NCBI RefSeq assembly: GCF_001988955.1
Contig: NZ_CP014263.1
Coordinates: 2,108,001 to 2,172,000 of the forward strand
Reading direction: 5' to 3'
DNA: 64,000 nucleotides
DNA from: Spirosoma montaniterrae
GTDB lineage: Bacteria > Bacteroidota > Bacteroidia > Cytophagales > Spirosomataceae
Of the stretch, positions 7,482 through 15,919 are shown piece by piece (within the stretch, counting starts at the first letter, position 1; each line of letters begins with the position of its first letter). The notes beneath the pieces are model-generated. The model was not told the DNA's origin, made no database searches, and was given only the letters and a program-made list of their open reading frames with translations. The position numbers and the translations under genes are program-made.

Positions 7482-8024
7482 TTATCGCCCAAACAGGCCA
7501 CCCAGCATACCGCCGAGGCCACCACCGCCACCGCCCTGCTGTGTCATCACCCGCATGAGGTCGTTCATATCGAGTTTACCATCGGCCATTGCCGACGAAG
7601 CCGCACCCATCCAGTCGATACCCTGCTGACCGGTGGCCGCCCCCAGAATGCTGTTCCCGTCAACGCTGTTGTCGTTCGGGTCAGCGGCTTTGTTCATCAG
7701 TTTACCCAGTACCATCGGCACAACGGCACCGGCAATCGACATGGCTACCTGGGGCGAGATACCTAATTTCTGCATCAGGTTTTCTTCTACGTGGTGCTGC
7801 ACGTTGCCCGTTACGGGGTTATCCTGTACGTTATTCCCGCCGTTAACGACCATACCGAGCAGGTTACCTAAGCCACCGCCCTGCGCCTGCTGCCCTAAGC
7901 CGCTCAGGATGCTGCTTGCCACCGTCTGCATGACGTTGTCGTTCTGCTCGTTCGGAATCGCCGGGTTGTTAATAACAGCCTGACCCGATTGCTGTTGTAC
8001 CAAATTCATCAGGGTTTCAAACAT
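7482..8024 (-). CDS. DUF937/YidB-like protein
   Basis: 180 residues. An N-terminal helix (MFETLMNLVQQQSGQAVINN) is followed by Gln/Asn/Gly-rich stretches, a hydrophobic central segment (about 88-108, LGISPQVAMSIAGAVVPMVL) and a Gly-rich C-terminus ending in LGGLFGR. This matches the DUF937 family, related to E. coli YidB, whose role is unknown. There is no signal peptide. It has its own terminator and lies divergent to the nuclease-inhibitor gene. Confidence 0.8.
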   Translation of the reverse strand: MFETLMNLVQQQSGQAVINNPAIPNEQNDNVMQTVASSILSGLGQQAQGGGLGNLLGMVVNGGNNVQDNPVTGNVQHHVEENLMQKLGISPQVAMSIAGAVVPMVLGKLMNKAADPNDNSVDGNSILGAATGQQGIDWMGAASSAMADGKLDMNDLMRVMTQQGGGGGGLGGMLGGLFGR

Positions 8025-8144
8025 GATTGTAAGGTTTTGCTGGTTTGCGGATTGTTTTGGTTAGTTCCGCGCAAAATTAAACGGCTTTTGGTCGCTTTGT
8101 TCGCCATCGACCTATTAATTTGCCATGACTAACGTTGCCAGTTT

Positions 8145-8585
8145 ATGACGAACGAAACGCCCGAAAGTTGCAGTCAGCCGACAGAAATAATGTCATTTAC
8201 TGACCAGATTAATCCACTCGTGACCGGCTTGTTCTATCCCAGCGAATCTGACGAGCCACTCGACGCTGTCGCCTGTTATCTAAAACAGGAAGAACTGCTC
8301 ACGACCAGTCAGATTAAAGACTGGCAAATGCTGCCGCCATCGGTATACGTCGAAGAAGTACCCGTGGCCGACTTCTGGGAGCCAGTCCTGACCGAACATG
8401 ACTGGTATGGCGACGAGGAGAAAGCCCGCACGGCGCAGTTTCAGCAGCTAAAAGCGGTTATAGACAGCCAGTTGACTACTCAGCAGGTTTTCCGCGTTGG
8501 CGAATACGAGATCGACGTTTATCTGCTCGGGCGGCTTTCTACCGGCGACCGGGCGGGGTTGAAAACAAAAATCGTGGAGACCTAA
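8145..8585 (+). CDS. Nuclease A inhibitor-like protein (NuiA family)
   Basis: 146 residues. The C-terminal two thirds match my recollection of Anabaena NuiA closely: TEHDWYGDEEKARTAQFQQL, then FRVGEYEIDVYLLGR and a final GLKTKIVET. NuiA is a small alpha-beta-alpha protein that plugs the active site of the DNA/RNA non-specific nuclease NucA. About 20 N-terminal residues (MTNETPESCSQPTEIMSFTD) are extra or poorly conserved. No nuclease gene is next to it, so its target must lie elsewhere or be foreign. It ends just before a strong bidirectional terminator. Confidence 0.82.
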   Translation: MTNETPESCSQPTEIMSFTDQINPLVTGLFYPSESDEPLDAVACYLKQEELLTTSQIKDWQMLPPSVYVEEVPVADFWEPVLTEHDWYGDEEKARTAQFQQLKAVIDSQLTTQQVFRVGEYEIDVYLLGRLSTGDRAGLKTKIVET

Positions 8586-8589
8586 AACA

Positions 8590-8618
8590 CGGAAGCCCGG
8601 CCAGTGGCCGGGCTTCCG
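8590..8618. terminator. Bidirectional terminator between nuiA-like gene and rplT
   Basis: CGGAAGCCCGGCC (8590-8602) and GGCCGGGCTTCCG (8606-8618) form a perfect 13-bp stem with a 3-base loop. Short T-rich stretches lie on both sides, suiting the two convergent genes. Confidence 0.9.
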
Positions 8619-8635
8619 TTTATTGTAAGCTCTGT

Positions 8636-8980
8636 TTACTTCACTTGTTCCACAACGGCGGCAAACGCTTCGGGGTGGTTCATAGCCAGATCGGCCAGCA
8701 CTTTGCGGTTGAGTTGTACGTCTGATTTGCTCAGCGCACCCATCAGTACCGAATACGACATACCGTTGATGCGGGCACCTGCGTTGATCCGCTGAATCCA
8801 GAGTGCGCGAAAATCGCGTTTCTTGGCCCGGCGATCACGATAGGCGTAACCCAATCCTTTTTCGACGGCGTTTTTAGCAACCGTCCAAACATTTTTGCGC
8901 CGGCCAAAATAGCCTTTAGCCAGCTTCATTACTTTTTTCCGACGCGCCCGTGAGGCAACGTGATTGACGGAACGTGGCAT
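8636..8980 (-). CDS. rplT: 50S ribosomal protein L20
   Basis: 114 residues with the hallmark [19 protein letters not shown] start, then [11 protein letters not shown] and [21 protein letters not shown]20 binds 23S rRNA early in large-subunit assembly and, in other bacteria, represses its own operon. It is the last gene of thrS-infC-rpmI-rplT. A 170-base gap with a palindromic repeat separates it from rpmI, unusually long for this pair. Confidence 0.98.
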   Translation of the reverse strand: MPRSVNHVASRARRKKVMKLAKGYFGRRKNVWTVAKNAVEKGLGYAYRDRRAKKRDFRALWIQRINAGARINGMSYSVLMGALSKSDVQLNRKVLADLAMNHPEAFAAVVEQVK

Positions 8981-9014
8981 AATTTTTTTGTTTTTTGACG
9001 ACTGGCGGAAGATT

Positions 9015-9090
9015 CAGTGAAAAATGTAGAATGAAAAATGTAAAATAGTTACCCACTTTTCACTTTTCACTTTTCACTCTCTATTCACTT
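9015..9090. repeat. Intercistronic tandem-word palindrome (GTGAAAA type)
   Basis: The left part repeats GTGAAAAATGTA-like words. The right part is three or more copies of CACTTTT ending in CTATTCACTT. The halves are imperfect reverse complements. It sits between rpmI and rplT, just upstream of the rplT start, and is one of about ten such structures in the window with different words. Confidence 0.65.
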
Positions 9091-9149
9091 TAAAGCCCTT
9101 TGTCGGGTAAAACGTGAAACCAGGACGCAACCGCGCCCTTTCTTTGTTA

Positions 9150-9344
9150 TTAGATACTGAGCATCACTTTAATACGACGCTCATCACCCGCAAACACCAG
9201 CGTATCGTGAACTAAGTTCCGCTTACGCTTGGTCGATTTTTTCGTCAGAATATGACTGTGGAAGGCGTGCTTCCGCTTAATTTTCCCGGTGCCGGTCAGC
9301 TTGAAACGCTTTTTGGCACCTGAGTTGGTTTTAACTTTTGGCAT
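9150..9344 (-). CDS. rpmI: 50S ribosomal protein L35
   Basis: 64 residues, basic, starting [20 protein letters not shown] and containing the typical [24 protein letters not shown] core. It is a structural protein of the large ribosomal subunit. It lies 60 bases after infC in the usual order. Confidence 0.97.
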   Translation of the reverse strand: MPKVKTNSGAKKRFKLTGTGKIKRKHAFHSHILTKKSTKRKRNLVHDTLVFAGDERRIKVMLSI

Positions 9345-9404
9345 TGGTTTGACCGCTTAACGTGGGAAATTCAGTAAACAGGCCGCAAAGATACGGAAAA
9401 TTTC

Positions 9405-9959
9405 CTATTTCTTGATTACGACTTTCGGGGCCAGAAACATGCTCATGCGTTTGCCTTCGAGTTTGGGTTCGGCCTCTACTTTGCCGTACTCTTCCAACCC
9501 TTTCGAGAAACGCTCCAGCAACTGAAAACCACGGTCTTTGAATACAATGGCACGGCCAACAAACTGCACATAAGCTTTCACCTTCGCGCCTTCTTTCAGG
9601 AAGTTGATGGCGTGTTTGAGCTTAAACTCAAAGTCATGGTCGTCGGTGTTGGGGCCGAATCGAATTTCCTTGATAACGACTTTGGTGGCGTTGGCCTTAA
9701 TTTCTTTCTGCTTTTTCTTCTGCTCGTACTTGAACTTTGAGTAGTCAACAATACGACAGACGGGCGGCACGGCGTTGGGCGATACCTCAACGAGGTCGAG
9801 GTTTTGGGCTTTAGCCAACGCCTGTGCTTTATTTATATCGTAGATTCCCTGCTCTACATTTTCACCGACCACCCGCACTTCGCGGGCCAGAATGCGCTCA
9901 TTAACTTTGTAGGGTTCTTCAACCACGCGACGGGGTGGTCTGCGCTGGGGTAATGCCAT
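9405..9959 (-). CDS. infC: Translation initiation factor IF-3
   Basis: 184 residues. The N-terminal domain (about 15-85) has [20 protein letters not shown] and the linker [15 protein letters not shown]. The C-terminal domain (about 95-180) has [22 protein letters not shown]-3 keeps 30S subunits free and proofreads start codons. The start here is ATG, not the AUU known in E. coli, so that classical self-control by a rare start codon does not apply. A 267-base gap with a palindromic repeat separates it from thrS. Confidence 0.97.
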   Translation of the reverse strand: MALPQRRPPRRVVEEPYKVNERILAREVRVVGENVEQGIYDINKAQALAKAQNLDLVEVSPNAVPPVCRIVDYSKFKYEQKKKQKEIKANATKVVIKEIRFGPNTDDHDFEFKLKHAINFLKEGAKVKAYVQFVGRAIVFKDRGFQLLERFSKGLEEYGKVEAEPKLEGKRMSMFLAPKVVIKK

Positions 9960-10100
9960 AAATTGTGTTTAGTGTGCTCCTTTGTTTCGTTTTGAAAACG
10001 TACTGTCTCCCAAAAAGTTCGGGAAAGTATTGAAAATACTGATGCCACGCAAGAAGTTGGCTGATTGTTCTATGCATTACGTGTACCGGATGGGCAAGTT

Positions 10101-10200
10101 GTTACACAGAGATGCGCTGAGAAAAAGAGATACACGGAGATTGATTTAAACCCTCCTCCGTGAATCCCCCTATTTACTCTGCGAATCTCTGTGCAATAAC
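10101..10200. repeat. Intercistronic tandem-word palindrome (ACACAGAGAT type)
   Basis: The left half starts GTTACACAGAGATGCGC and the right half ends GCGAATCTCTGTGCAATAAC. They are imperfect reverse complements over about 40 bases each. It lies between thrS and infC. Related words occur at 33076-33151 and 61946-62058, so this word family has at least three members here. Confidence 0.7.
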
Positions 10201-10226
10201 CTGTTTACAGATAGCGCGTAGAACAA

Positions 10227-12170
10227 CTATATTTTCGCTTCGGCCTGGAACATGCCGACAAACTCAGCTACGGTCATGCTGCCAAGATCGCCCTGACCCT
10301 TGCGCCGAACCGAAACTTTACCTTCGGCGGCTTCTTTCTCACCCACGATAAGCATAAATGGCACTTTGTTTACTTCAGCATCGCGGATTTTACGGCCAAT
10401 TTTCTCATCGCGCAGATCGACAAAGCCACGAATATCATGTTCCTGCAAGCCAAAAAACAGCTCGTTGGCATAGTCTTCATACTTCTCGGAAATGGGCAGA
10501 ATGGCAATTTGATCGGGCGAAAGCCAGAGCGGGAAATTACCACCCGAATTCTCGATTAAAATCGCAATGAATCGTTCCATCGACCCAAACGGGGCGCGGT
10601 GAATCATGACAGGCCGGTGCCGTTGATTGTCGGCACCGATATACTCAAGTTCGAAGCGTTCGGGCAGCGTATAATCGACCTGAATCGTGCCTAACTGCCA
10701 TTTCCGGCCCAGCGCGTCGCGTACCATGAAATCGAGTTTAGGGCCGTAGAAGGCCGCTTCTCCCAGTTCGGTTACGGTTTTCAGCCCTTTCTCGGCGGCT
10801 GCTTCGATAATAGCCGATTCGGCCTTTTCCCACAAGTCGTCGGAGCCGATGTACTTGGTGCCATTTTCAGGATCACGCAGCGAAACCTGTGCGCTATAAT
10901 CGGCAAAACCGAGCGACTGGAAAACGTACAGCACCAGATCGATCACTTTCAAAAACTCTTCTTTTACCTGATCGGGACGGCAAAAGATGTGGGCATCGTC
11001 CTGCGTGAAACCACGAACCCGCGTCAGTCCATGCAACTCGCCCGACTGTTCGTAGCGGTACACCGTACCGAATTCAGCCAGTCGCAGCGGCAGGTCGCGA
11101 TAGGAGCGCGGGCGGGTTTTATAGATTTCGCAGTGGTGCGGGCAGTTCATGGGTTTCAGCAAAAACTCCTCGTTCGGGTCGGGCGTTTTTATGGGCTGAA
11201 ACGAATCTTCGCCGTACTTTTCCCAGTGCCCCGATGTCACGTAGAGCTGTTTGCTACCGATGTGGGGCGTTACAACCTGCTGATAACCAGCCCGCACCTG
11301 CGCCCGACGCAGGAAGTTTTCGAGCCGTTCGCGCAGCATCGTGCCTTTGGGCAACCACAGCGGCAAGCCCTGCCCTACCCGCTCCGAAAATGCGAACAGG
11401 TCGAGTTCTTTACCCAATTTACGGTGGTCGCGTTTTTTCGCTTCTTCCAGCAGGTGGAGGTAATCGTCGAGTTCTTTCTGCTTCGGATACGTGACGGCGT
11501 AGATGCGCGTAAGCTGTTTGTTTTTCTCGTTGCCGCGCCAGTAGGCTCCGGCCACGTTCATGATCTTGGCAGCTTTGATAAAGCCAGTGTTCGGGATGTG
11601 TGGCCCCCGGCATAAATCCGTAAAATCGCCCTGCGTATAAAACGTAATGGTGCCGTCTTCCAGTCCGTCGAGCAAATCGAGTTTGTATGGATCACCCTTT
11701 TCTTCAAAATAAGCAATGGCCTCCGCTTTGCCCATTGGCTTACGCAGATACTGCTCTTTCCGGCGTGCCAGTTCGAGCATTTTATCTTCCACTTTCTTGA
11801 AGTCGTCCTGCGAGAACGCCTGTCCGCCGAGATCAACATCGTAATAAAATCCGGTTTCGATGGCCGGGCCGATGCCAAACTTCACACCGGGATACAGACT
11901 TTCGAGAGCCTCGGCCAGCAGGTGGGCCGACGAGTGCCAGAAGGTAGCTTTGCCTTCGGGGTCGTTCCAGGTCAGAAGCTGGATGGCGGCATCGTCGTCA
12001 ATAGGCCGGGTGGCATCCTGCACAACGCCATTTACTTTGGCAGCCAGCACATTGCGGGCCAGCCCTTCGCTGATTTGGGTGGCAATGTCCAGACCTGTCG
12101 AGCCTTTTGGATACTGCCGTACGCTCCCATCAGGCAGCGTGACGCGGATTTGTTCGTCCTGCGCAATCAT
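10227..12170 (-). CDS. thrS: Threonyl-tRNA synthetase
   Basis: About 647 residues from the ATG at 12170 ([16 protein letters not shown]). An upstream in-frame ATG at 12194 adds eight residues not typical of the family. It has a TGS domain (about 1-75), an editing domain with [11 protein letters not shown], a class II core with [22 protein letters not shown] and [13 protein letters not shown], and a C-terminal anticodon-binding domain. It charges tRNA-Thr and clears Ser-tRNA-Thr. It heads the translation operon. No T-box-like leader is visible in the short gap before it. Confidence 0.97.
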   Translation of the reverse strand: MIAQDEQIRVTLPDGSVRQYPKGSTGLDIATQISEGLARNVLAAKVNGVVQDATRPIDDDAAIQLLTWNDPEGKATFWHSSAHLLAEALESLYPGVKFGIGPAIETGFYYDVDLGGQAFSQDDFKKVEDKMLELARRKEQYLRKPMGKAEAIAYFEEKGDPYKLDLLDGLEDGTITFYTQGDFTDLCRGPHIPNTGFIKAAKIMNVAGAYWRGNEKNKQLTRIYAVTYPKQKELDDYLHLLEEAKKRDHRKLGKELDLFAFSERVGQGLPLWLPKGTMLRERLENFLRRAQVRAGYQQVVTPHIGSKQLYVTSGHWEKYGEDSFQPIKTPDPNEEFLLKPMNCPHHCEIYKTRPRSYRDLPLRLAEFGTVYRYEQSGELHGLTRVRGFTQDDAHIFCRPDQVKEEFLKVIDLVLYVFQSLGFADYSAQVSLRDPENGTKYIGSDDLWEKAESAIIEAAAEKGLKTVTELGEAAFYGPKLDFMVRDALGRKWQLGTIQVDYTLPERFELEYIGADNQRHRPVMIHRAPFGSMERFIAILIENSGGNFPLWLSPDQIAILPISEKYEDYANELFFGLQEHDIRGFVDLRDEKIGRKIRDAEVNKVPFMLIVGEKEAAEGKVSVRRKGQGDLGSMTVAEFVGMFQAEAKI

Positions 12171-12229
12171 TGATTTGTTGGTTAATCGTGGCACCCGCAG
12201 CCTACCTACAACTGTAAGCTACTTGATTG

Positions 12230-13507
12230 TTAATTTATTGGTTTTACTGTTCGCCGGAGCGAGTCGGATTCGGTGGTTAATACGCGTGTTTTTGGCTGAA
12301 TGGTCGTGATTCTAACGCGAGTGGTATCCAGCGTAGGCCGGTTGACCGCCGACGGCAGCGGATCTGACGCATCGGGCAAAATTACGGAGTTATACGGGTT
12401 TTGTTGCGCATATTGCCGCCGTTGTGAACGCCACAGCCCAGCCGCAGCCTGCCGGTCGCCCGCATTTTGCTGCGAGGCTTTCGTGTAGGCGGCAATTGCC
12501 AGGTCATATTGTCCTGTTTGTTCATAGCAGAAGCCAATGTACGTATCAATACGCGGAAACTGCGGGCGGAGTTGCTGCACCCGCTGGTAGTTTGCCAATG
12601 CCCCGTAATAGTTCCGGTACTTCTGGTTGATCAGCCCCGACTGAAAAAACGCCTGATAATACGTTGGTTGCAGCTTGATAGTCTGCTGATAGCAGATCAT
12701 CGCGCTGTCGAGCCGACCCGACGTATGGTAAATCAGCCCTCGACCATATATCAGTTTGGCATTGTTCGGAAAATACCGCACGGCTCGTTCGTTATAGGCT
12801 AAGGCAGCGTTCAGGTTGCCCAGTGTACGGTAGATAGCCGACAGTTGATTATAGGTTTCCAGGTAACGCGGTTTGAGCCGCAGCGATTGGTCGTAGAGGG
12901 CCAGTGCCTGCGCCGTATCGCCCTGCTTAGCTGCCATCAGCCCGTTGAAAAAATACGCTTCCCCATCATAGGGAGCCATTTGCAACGCCCGCGCTACGTA
13001 TAGCCTGGCCTTGTCGAACTGATTCTGCTGTTGCAGCAAGTCTCCCTGTAATGTATAAAGTTCTGGTGTATTTACGCCCAGAATCTCAGCCCGCTGCGCA
13101 TTTTCGAGTGCCTTTGCCGGTTGCTGCAACGCCCGCAGCACTTTAGCCCGCGTCAGGAAATACGAACCGGCATTGTCATTGCGCTCAATGGCTTCGTTTA
13201 TATCGGCAAGTGCATCGGCATAGCGGCCCATCGCCAGCAAAATAACCGCCCGTTTGGCATAGGCCGATGCCGGCGACGACGTGTTGATGGCCTGTGTCAG
13301 TGCCTGCAAAGCTAACTGCGTTCGACTGCTGTCGCCCGATTTAGGCACATCGGGGATGTGCGCCATCTGTCGGTTATCAGAGGTGCAGGCAAGTAGAAAG
13401 AGCGAAAGAGCGAAAGAGTAAAAGAGTGCTGCAACAGATGCTAAACGAATGCCGCAACGAATACTGAACGGGTGAAAGGCATAGTTGGGCAGAGAAGCCT
13501 TTTTCAT
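12230..13507 (-). CDS. TPR-repeat lipoprotein
   Basis: About 425 residues from the ATG at 13507 (MKKASLPNYAF). A hydrophobic stretch ending in the lipobox LLAC (SFALSLFLLACTSD) makes it a likely lipoprotein. About nine tetratricopeptide repeats fill residues 60-350 (for example AYAKRAVILLAMGRYADALA and GEAYFFNGLMAAKQGDTAQA). The C-terminus is Thr/Pro-rich. TPRs bind protein partners; the partner is unknown. The hydrophobic part of the signal peptide is encoded by an arm of a tandem-word palindrome (13393-13428). The frame stays open to 13675, but that stretch overlaps the next gene and looks non-coding. Confidence 0.85.
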   Translation of the reverse strand: MKKASLPNYAFHPFSIRCGIRLASVAALFYSFALSLFLLACTSDNRQMAHIPDVPKSGDSSRTQLALQALTQAINTSSPASAYAKRAVILLAMGRYADALADINEAIERNDNAGSYFLTRAKVLRALQQPAKALENAQRAEILGVNTPELYTLQGDLLQQQNQFDKARLYVARALQMAPYDGEAYFFNGLMAAKQGDTAQALALYDQSLRLKPRYLETYNQLSAIYRTLGNLNAALAYNERAVRYFPNNAKLIYGRGLIYHTSGRLDSAMICYQQTIKLQPTYYQAFFQSGLINQKYRNYYGALANYQRVQQLRPQFPRIDTYIGFCYEQTGQYDLAIAAYTKASQQNAGDRQAAAGLWRSQRRQYAQQNPYNSVILPDASDPLPSAVNRPTLDTTRVRITTIQPKTRVLTTESDSLRRTVKPIN

Positions 13508-13587
13508 AAGGCTTTCACTCAATGAAACTTCAGACCGCAACGGTCCTCTTTCGCCCTTTCGCTCTTTCACTATCTCACTCTTTTTAC
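13393..13587. repeat. Tandem-word palindrome (AAAGAGCG type), split arms
   Basis: The left arm (13393-13428) is made of AAAGAGCG-like words, and the right arm (13545-13587) of CTTTCGCTCTTTCAC-like words in the opposite sense. About 115 bases lie between them. The left arm is inside the signal-peptide codons of the TPR lipoprotein; the right arm is at the 3' end of the methyltransferase gene. Confidence 0.7.
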
Positions 13588-14471
13588 AAAGGTACTGATG
13601 CAAACCGGTAGAACACACCGAGCGGCAGGCGTTTCTGATAGCTATCGGCCAAAAACAGTTCGCCCCATTCGGCATTGGCTACGTTACTGAAGGTCTGCCC
13701 CATAATATTTTCAAGAATCAGTGCCGAAAAACCAAGCGAGTACAGATTGATGATGAAGAAGAAATCGGTGCGGTCGAGCAGGTCGGCGCAGGATTTGAGC
13801 AGGTCGTTAAGCTGTTCTTCCAGCACCCATTTTTCGCCGTCGGGGCCACGTCCGTAGGCGGGTGGATCAAGAATAATGCCATTGTAGCGGTTGCCCCGGC
13901 GCACTTCCCGGCGCACAAACTTTACGGCATCTTCGACCACCCAGCGGATGTTGTCTAACTCGCTGTGGTCCATGTTTTCGCGTGCCCAGCTAATGACCGG
14001 CTTCACCGCATCAACGTGCGTGACGTCGGCACCAGCCTGCCGCGCAGCCAGCGATGCCCCGCCCGTGTAGGCAAACAAATTCAGCACTTTAGGGCGGGGG
14101 GTGTTCAATTGACTGATCGCCTTGTGCAAATAGACCCAGTTATCGGCCTGTTCGGGAAAGATACCGACGTGTTTGAAGGTAGTGAGGGCCAGCTTGAATG
14201 TCAGATTCAACCCCTCCTGCCGAAACTTCACGAACCACGGATCGCGCATGTCGGGTTTGGTTTGCCAGTCGCCCCGCTCGGGCGAATTGCGGTCGCGCCG
14301 GAAAGTGGCGTGAGCCATGCCCTGCCAGTCGCTGTCGGTCAATGACTTATCCCAAATCGCCTGCGGTTCGGGCCGGGCCAGCACAAACGCGCCGAAGCGT
14401 TCAAGTTTTTCAAAATTACCCGTATCAATCAGTTCATAATCGGGCCAGGATGCAGGAGAGATTAGCTTCAT
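13584..14471 (-). CDS. Class I SAM-dependent methyltransferase (RlmI/RlmK-like)
   Basis: About 295 residues from the ATG at 14471 (MKLISPASWPDYELID). An open frame to 14537 is repeat-derived. The Rossmann SAM site is NLFAYTGGASLAARQAGADV (about 138-157), with the acidic HVDAVKP after it. The catalytic-type motif is ILDPPAYGRGP, typical of the 23S rRNA cytosine-C5/guanine methyltransferase group. The substrate is probably rRNA, by family. The N-terminal PUA domain of RlmI is not obvious. Confidence 0.82.
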   Translation of the reverse strand: MKLISPASWPDYELIDTGNFEKLERFGAFVLARPEPQAIWDKSLTDSDWQGMAHATFRRDRNSPERGDWQTKPDMRDPWFVKFRQEGLNLTFKLALTTFKHVGIFPEQADNWVYLHKAISQLNTPRPKVLNLFAYTGGASLAARQAGADVTHVDAVKPVISWARENMDHSELDNIRWVVEDAVKFVRREVRRGNRYNGIILDPPAYGRGPDGEKWVLEEQLNDLLKSCADLLDRTDFFFIINLYSLGFSALILENIMGQTFSNVANAEWGELFLADSYQKRLPLGVFYRFASVPL

Positions 14472-14472
14472 A

Positions 14473-14547
14473 AGTAGTGATGAGTGATAAACAATGAGTG
14501 ATGAGTGGGCTGACGCACAAAACGCATCGTTTATCACGTATCACTCA
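14473..14547. repeat. Tandem-word palindrome (GTGATGAGTGAT type)
   Basis: GTGATGAGTGATAAAC words on the left face GTTTATCACGTATCACTCAA on the right across about 30 bases. It fills the gap between the EVE gene and the methyltransferase start. A single arm with the same word (TTTATCACCCATCACTCATC) occurs at about 43838-43860. Confidence 0.7.
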
Positions 14548-14947
14548 ATTTCAGTAGTAGCTCAAACTCATCGGGTCGGATGGGCATGACCGACAACCGC
14601 GACTGCCGGATGAGTGCGATAGTTGCCAGCATGGGTTCGGCTTTAATTTGCGCCAGCGTAACGGGTTGTTCAAAGGCCATCACCGGCTCCAGTTCTACCG
14701 CTACCCAGCGATTGGGCGTTTCGGTTACGGTTGGGTCGGGGTAAGCTTCGCGCACAACGGTTGCCAGCCCTACTACTGCGGGTTTGGATACGCTGTGGTA
14801 AAACAATACCTGATCGCCCAAGCGCATAGCACTGAGATTGTTACGCGCCTGATAGTTGCGAACGCCATCCCAAACAGCGCGTCCCTGCGCCGTAAAATGT
14901 GCCCACCCGTACACGTCGGGTTCGGACTTTACAAGCCAGAAATTCAA
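14534..14947 (-). CDS. EVE domain-containing protein (TTG start)
   Basis: About 137 residues if the TTG at 14947 is the start, giving LNFWLVKSEPDVYGWAHF, which is exactly where EVE proteins begin. An ATG at 15031 would add about 28 residues read from the repeat (FNHSTTLSLNHSTSL-like) and is unlikely. Conserved parts are VWDGVRNYQARNNLSAMRLG, DQVLFYHS and a VELEPV-type strand. EVE domains, related to PUA/YTH folds, bind modified bases in RNA or DNA. It is next to an rRNA-type methyltransferase, so a role in RNA modification is possible. Confidence 0.88.
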   Translation of the reverse strand: MNFWLVKSEPDVYGWAHFTAQGRAVWDGVRNYQARNNLSAMRLGDQVLFYHSVSKPAVVGLATVVREAYPDPTVTETPNRWVAVELEPVMAFEQPVTLAQIKAEPMLATIALIRQSRLSVMPIRPDEFELLLKLSDT

Positions 14948-14966
14948 GGATAGAGAGGTTGAATGA

Positions 14967-15070
14967 TTGAGTGATAGAGTGGTTGAATGATTGAATGATT
15001 GAATGGAGTGCAAGAACTGACATCCAATCATTCAGTCATTCAATCATCCAACCACTCTATCACTCAACAA
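14967..15070. repeat. Tandem-word palindrome (TTGAATGA type)
   Basis: The left arm (14967-15006) reads TTGAGTGATAGAGTGGTTGA then TTGAATGA repeats. The right arm (15021-15070) is nearly its reverse complement, with a short spacer. This is the clearest member of the set: tandem 8-mers inside each arm, and the arms inverted. It lies between the DinB-fold gene and the EVE gene. Confidence 0.85.
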
Positions 15071-15646
15071 TTAATAATAATCGTCCTGATCGTAGCTGCT
15101 GCCGAAAGGTGAGCCGAATTCGTCTTCGTCGCTTTCGGCGTAGCTCGACCCGACTCCTTTAAACGTCAGGACTTTTTTCAGGATTACGATCTGACCCGTG
15201 TGGTAGAGATCGTGGTTGATAATGCCGTGAAGCATATCGTAATACGTGTAGTCACGACCGGGTACAATGTCTTCCAGAAACTCATCGTCATCGCGCTTGT
15301 CGAGTTCATTGACAAGTTCTTCCTGACTCAGGCTGAGTTCCATTTGCAGAGCCTCCCATTCAAAATCATCGATTTTGTCGGGCAGGGCACCGAAGTTTTT
15401 GTCGGGCGTGGTAATATCGAACGTGGCGTCGCCCTGCATCTTTTTGACACAGAAAATCCGCCAGCTTGTCATATGAAAAACCAATTCGGCGATGGAGTGC
15501 GTGTTGGGCGTGATTTTGCGGCCAGCCATGTCGGGCGTAACGCCCCGCAGGGCTTCTACTACTGACGGGCCATGCCAGGCTTCTTCGCTTTCGTAGGTTG
15601 TATTGAGCAGATCAATGATCCGAATTAGTTCGTCGTTGGGTACCAT
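15071..15646 (-). CDS. DinB-fold (YfiT-like) protein with acidic tail
   Basis: 191 residues. A four-helix bundle with the expected metal-site histidines: HSIAELVFHMTSWR near residue 50 and HGIINHDLYHTGQIVILKK near 145. DinB/YfiT proteins are metal-dependent enzymes, many of them thiol transferases; the reaction here is unknown. The last 25 residues are rich in Asp, Glu, Ser and Tyr, ending SYDQDDYY, and are likely disordered. It probably leads the gene string toward the EVE gene. Confidence 0.8.
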   Translation of the reverse strand: MVPNDELIRIIDLLNTTYESEEAWHGPSVVEALRGVTPDMAGRKITPNTHSIAELVFHMTSWRIFCVKKMQGDATFDITTPDKNFGALPDKIDDFEWEALQMELSLSQEELVNELDKRDDDEFLEDIVPGRDYTYYDMLHGIINHDLYHTGQIVILKKVLTFKGVGSSYAESDEDEFGSPFGSSYDQDDYY

Positions 15647-15919
15647 AATGAAGCATTACAACGGAATTTGGCCGTCACAGTTGATTAATCTTAAGTCGCC
15701 CGAATGTGATAGCATGTTCGGGAATCTCTCACAAAGGTAAGCCAATATTTATGGCCTTCCGAAAAATACAGGCCGGTGATTAGTAGCTCCCCCCTGTTTG
15801 GGCCGGCAGAATGCTGCCGGTAACGGGTGAATCATGAATTTAGTGATAATAGCAAATGAACAAATGATTTTACGAATAAACACAAAACAAGATGGCATGT
15901 TTTATGCACGAATTGCTCC
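15647..15919. other. Divergent intergenic region with a small hairpin
   Basis: A 273-base AT-rich gap between the divergent DinB-fold and Wzi-like genes. The only structure I see is CCGGCAG-AATG-CTGCCGG at 15803-15820, a perfect 7-bp stem about 100 bases upstream of the Wzi-like start; it could be an operator or leader hairpin. I see no gene here. Confidence 0.5.

Noticed and set aside
10989-11615. 208-residue plus-strand open frame opposite thrS
   Set aside because: It is an antisense shadow of a well-conserved synthetase core.
13508-13675. N-terminal extension of the TPR lipoprotein
   Set aside because: It overlaps the methyltransferase gene and would bury the lipoprotein signal inside the protein.
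14948-15031. ATG-started extension of the EVE protein
   Set aside because: The extra residues are read from a tandem-word palindrome, while EVE proteins begin at the NFWLVKSEPD stretch, reached by a TTG codon.
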